A model generated the notes under the pieces. The model made no database searches, was not told the DNA's origin, and was given only the letters and a program-made list of their open reading frames with translations. Source: Deltaproteobacteria bacterium RIFOXYA12_FULL_61_11 (GTDB lineage Bacteria; Bdellovibrionota_F; JAHFAK01; YA12-FULL-61-11). From it: a stretch of DNA of 7,799 nucleotides. Below, in pieces: positions 5,657-7,799 of the stretch. The stretch is taken from positions 1-7,799 of the forward strand of contig MGSU01000201.1 of NCBI GenBank assembly GCA_001799195.1, in the 5' to 3' direction. The translations under genes were made by a program, and so were the position numbers. Every line of letters starts with the position of its first letter. The stretch's first letter is position 1.

Positions 5657-6964
5657 TCAGGCAGAGACGACATTGGGCCGGGTCGTGCGTAAGCCGCGCG
5701 TGGCATTTCTGGTATCGATCACCAGCGGAGCATGGTCGACGACCATGCGGTAATCGACCTCGCTGTGGTCGGTGGCGATGAGCACCGCGGAGTAAGCGCG
5801 GAGCTTCTCGGGAGTCAACGCGACCGAGGCCTTGTCAAAGCGGTACTGGCGAGTCGGCGGCAGCGTAGGGATGAAGGGATCGTGATAATCGACCTCAGCT
5901 CCCCAGTGTTCCAAGAGTTCGATGATCTTGAGCGCCGGACTCTCGCGCATGTCGTCGATGTCTTTCTTGTACGAGACTCCGAGGAGGAGGATGTGGGATC
6001 CGCTGAGACTTTTCTGGCTGTGGTTGAGGGCCTCGACCAGACGCCCGACCACATAGGCCGGCATAGCGGTGTTGATTTCCCCTGCGAGTTCTATGAATTT
6101 GGTCGGGGTATCGTACTCCCGGGCTTTCCACGTCAAGTAGAAGGGGTCGATGGGGATGCAGTGTCCACCAAGCCCCGGACCGGGATAGAAGGGAGTGTAA
6201 CCAAAGGGTTTGGTCGAGGCGGCCTCGATGACCTCCCAGACATCGATGCCCATCTCGGTGAAGATCTGCTTGAGTTCGTTGACCAGGGCAATGTTGATCG
6301 AGCGGTAGGTGTTCTCGAGGATCTTCACCGCTTCGGCCGTGGCCGTACTGGACACCGGGACCGTGCGGACGACGATCTGGTCGTAGAGCGCGCAAGCGAG
6401 TTCGAGGCAGGTCGCGCTATATCCTCCCACGACCTTGGGAATCGTTGCGGTGTTGTATTGCTTGTTGTTGGGGTCTTCCCGCTCGGGAGAGAACGCGAGA
6501 TAGACGTCCCTGCCCACCACCAAACCGGTCTCTTCGAGGATAGGTTTGAGCACTTCATCGGTGGTCCCGGGATAGGTCGTACTCTCGAGGACGACGAGTT
6601 GTCCAGGGCACAGGTGTTCCCGAACCGAACGGGTGGAGGAAATCACATAGGACAGATCGGGTTCCCGGTTGCGGTTGAGGGGAGTCGGAACGCACATGAG
6701 GATGGCATCGCACTCGTTCAGCAACGTGTAATCGGTGGTCGGCAGGAAACCGTTCTCGCGCATCTCGATGATACGCTTGTCGCCGATATGGCGGATGTAG
6801 CTCCGACCCGCGAGCAGGTTGTCGACCTTGCTGGGGTCGATGTCGAACCCAATGGTGGGAAAATGCTTGGCCGCGAACTCGGCGGCGAGCGGGAGACCGA
6901 CGTAACCCAAACCAATGATTCCGACAGTGGCCTCGTGGTTCCGGATACGCTCAAGACTGATCAT
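5657..6964 (-). CDS. wbpA: UDP-N-acetyl-D-glucosamine 6-dehydrogenase, WbpA type
   Basis: This complete 435-residue protein belongs to the UDP-glucose/GDP-mannose dehydrogenase family and matches WbpA in length (about 436). Seen in order: NAD-binding GIIGLGYVGLPLA (15-27), VPTPLNRNREPDLS (92-105), ESTTYPGTTDEV (127-138), the SPERED motif (159-164), KILENTYRSINIALVNEL (214-231), the catalytic Cys269 in GGHCIPIDP, and SYKKDIDDMRESP (331-343) in the UDP-binding C-terminal domain. The SPERxDPN and GGHCIPIDPFY versions of the motifs are those of UDP-N-acetylhexosamine dehydrogenases rather than of UDP-glucose dehydrogenase. Known reaction: NAD-dependent two-step oxidation of UDP-GlcNAc to UDP-GlcNAcA, feeding surface polysaccharides, in the cytoplasm; UDP-ManNAc (WecC) is the main alternative substrate. 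The ATG at 6964 was chosen because AGGAG lies 6 bases upstream; the open frame to 7186 runs inside ugd. It starts 31 bases after the ugd stop, so the two are very likely one operon. Confidence 0.93.
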   Translation of the reverse strand: MISLERIRNHEATVGIIGLGYVGLPLAAEFAAKHFPTIGFDIDPSKVDNLLAGRSYIRHIGDKRIIEMRENGFLPTTDYTLLNECDAILMCVPTPLNRNREPDLSYVISSTRSVREHLCPGQLVVLESTTYPGTTDEVLKPILEETGLVVGRDVYLAFSPEREDPNNKQYNTATIPKVVGGYSATCLELACALYDQIVVRTVPVSSTATAEAVKILENTYRSINIALVNELKQIFTEMGIDVWEVIEAASTKPFGYTPFYPGPGLGGHCIPIDPFYLTWKAREYDTPTKFIELAGEINTAMPAYVVGRLVEALNHSQKSLSGSHILLLGVSYKKDIDDMRESPALKIIELLEHWGAEVDYHDPFIPTLPPTRQYRFDKASVALTPEKLRAYSAVLIATDHSEVDYRMVVDHAPLVIDTRNATRGLRTTRPNVVSA

Positions 6965-6975
6965 GGAAAACTCCT
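6965..6975 (-). promoter_or_regulatory. Strong ribosome binding site of wbpA
   Basis: On the - strand, AGGAG (6975-6971) lies 6 bases before the ATG at 6964, in the 31-base gap after ugd. It fixes the start and rules out the longer frame that extends into ugd. Confidence 0.75.
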
Positions 6976-6995
6976 GCGAAGGTTTGAGGAAGTGA

Positions 6996-7799
6996 TCAAC
7001 GACCGATGGAATGGTAGGAAAAACCGTGTTGCGCCATGACCTCAGGCGGGTACATGTTCCGGCCGTCGAAGATCCTGGGCTCGACCAGCCGGGCCTTGAG
7101 TTGTTCGAAATCCGGGTTGCGGAACTGTTTCCACTCCGTGGCGATGAGCAAGGCGTGGGTCCGGTCGAGAACCTCATATTGGTCATGGTGCAAACTCAAT
7201 CCCTCGTGCGAGCCACGCTCGCGCAGCACATTCTCCGTGGCTACCGGGTCGAAAGCCCTCACCCGTGCTCCATGCGCCAGGAGGGCATCGATGATGGTCA
7301 AGGCTGGGGCCTCGCGAATATCGTCGGTGTCCGGTTTGAACGACAACCCCCAGAGGGAGAATATTTTGCCCGAAAGATCCTCTCCATAAACGGAGACGAT
7401 TTTGCGCACCAAGGTCAATTTCTGATCTTCGTTGACATCCTCGACCGCCCGCAGCAACCGCGGCCGATAGGAGACCTGTTCCGCACTGCTGATCAAGGCC
7501 TTGACGTCTTTGGGGAAGCAGGAGCCTCCATACCCGAGACCCGGGTAGATGAAGGAATACCCGATACGGGTGTCCGAACCGATGCCGAGCCTGATGTTCT
7601 CGACGTTCGCTCCGACCCGTTCACAGATGGAGGCAATCTCGTTCATGAAGGAGATCTTGGTCGCGAGCATGGCATTGGCGGCATATTTGGTCAACTCGGC
7701 CGAGAAGAGGTCCATGTGGATGAAGTTCTCTTCCCGCAGCATGAAGGAACGATAGAGTTCCTTGAGGATCATGGCCACGCGTACGTTGTCGGTGCCGAC
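6996..7799 (-). CDS. ugd: UDP-glucose 6-dehydrogenase, C-terminal part (5' end outside window)
   Basis: The frame is open to the right edge, giving the last 267 residues of a protein usually about 430 to 450 long. Seen: VGTDNVR at the edge (the end of the family's second NAD-domain segment), then SAELTKYAANAMLATKISF (33-51), the catalytic Cys94 in YGGSCFPKD, and WGLSFKPDTDDIREAP (150-165) in the C-terminal UDP-binding domain. Ending: DGRNMYPPEVM, as usual for this family. YGGSCFPKD and FKPDTDD are the UDP-glucose dehydrogenase forms, unlike the neighbour. Reaction: NAD-dependent conversion of UDP-glucose to UDP-glucuronate, a donor for acidic exopolysaccharide or capsule. The N-terminal Rossmann motif is outside the window. 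The 31 bases to wbpA and shared strand suggest one transcript. Confidence 0.93.
   Translation of the reverse strand, partial: VGTDNVRVAMILKELYRSFMLREENFIHMDLFSAELTKYAANAMLATKISFMNEIASICERVGANVENIRLGIGSDTRIGYSFIYPGLGYGGSCFPKDVKALISSAEQVSYRPRLLRAVEDVNEDQKLTLVRKIVSVYGEDLSGKIFSLWGLSFKPDTDDIREAPALTIIDALLAHGARVRAFDPVATENVLRERGSHEGLSLHHDQYEVLDRTHALLIATEWKQFRNPDFEQLKARLVEPRIFDGRNMYPPEVMAQHGFSYHSIGR

Noticed and set aside
5059-5781. 240-codon open frame on the + strand opposite the CapD-like gene
   Set aside because: No recognisable motif and Arg/Gln-rich composition; the - strand frame has real SDR motifs and a ribosome site.
5732-7039. 435-codon open frame on the + strand opposite wbpA
   Set aside because: It is antisense to a gene with clear family motifs and reads as Asp-, Val- and Gly-rich low-sense protein, a common shadow in GC-rich DNA.

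Overview
The window looks like chromosomal DNA from a GC-rich, probably Gram-negative bacterium. It encodes a two-domain beta-oxidation protein of the FadB/FadJ type, an exported TPR protein and a nucleotide-sugar gene set typical of surface polysaccharide loci. I cannot name the genus. Coding density is very high, with seven protein genes and no gap above about 140 bases. I saw no tRNA, rRNA, CRISPR array, insertion sequence or phage gene.

Left half, + strand: the 3' part of a fadJ-like gene enters from the left edge. It overlaps by 4 bases (ATGA) a HAD-family phosphatase of the phosphoglycolate phosphatase type. After a 134-base gap holding a possible promoter comes a secreted TPR-repeat protein. 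Right half, - strand, read from the right edge inwards: the 3' part of a UDP-glucose 6-dehydrogenase (ugd), a complete UDP-N-acetylglucosamine 6-dehydrogenase (wbpA type), a CapD-like SDR protein whose catalytic residues appear to be lost, and an HDOD-domain protein. The two groups converge with only 2 bases between the TPR and HDOD stop codons.

Ugd and WbpA would make two UDP-uronic acids, UDP-glucuronate and UDP-N-acetylglucosaminuronate, for a capsule, exopolysaccharide or O-antigen. The CapD-like protein keeps the fold of the dehydratase that often accompanies such genes, but by eye it lacks the active site, so it may be a partner, sensor or relic. The HDOD protein at the end of the set suggests a regulatory output. 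The fadJ-phosphatase pair belongs to fatty acid metabolism and metabolite clean-up and has no evident link to the sugar genes.

Most worth a second look: the CapD-like pseudoenzyme, the single in-frame TAG separating it from the HDOD gene, and the strong excess of the palindrome CTCGAG across the window.
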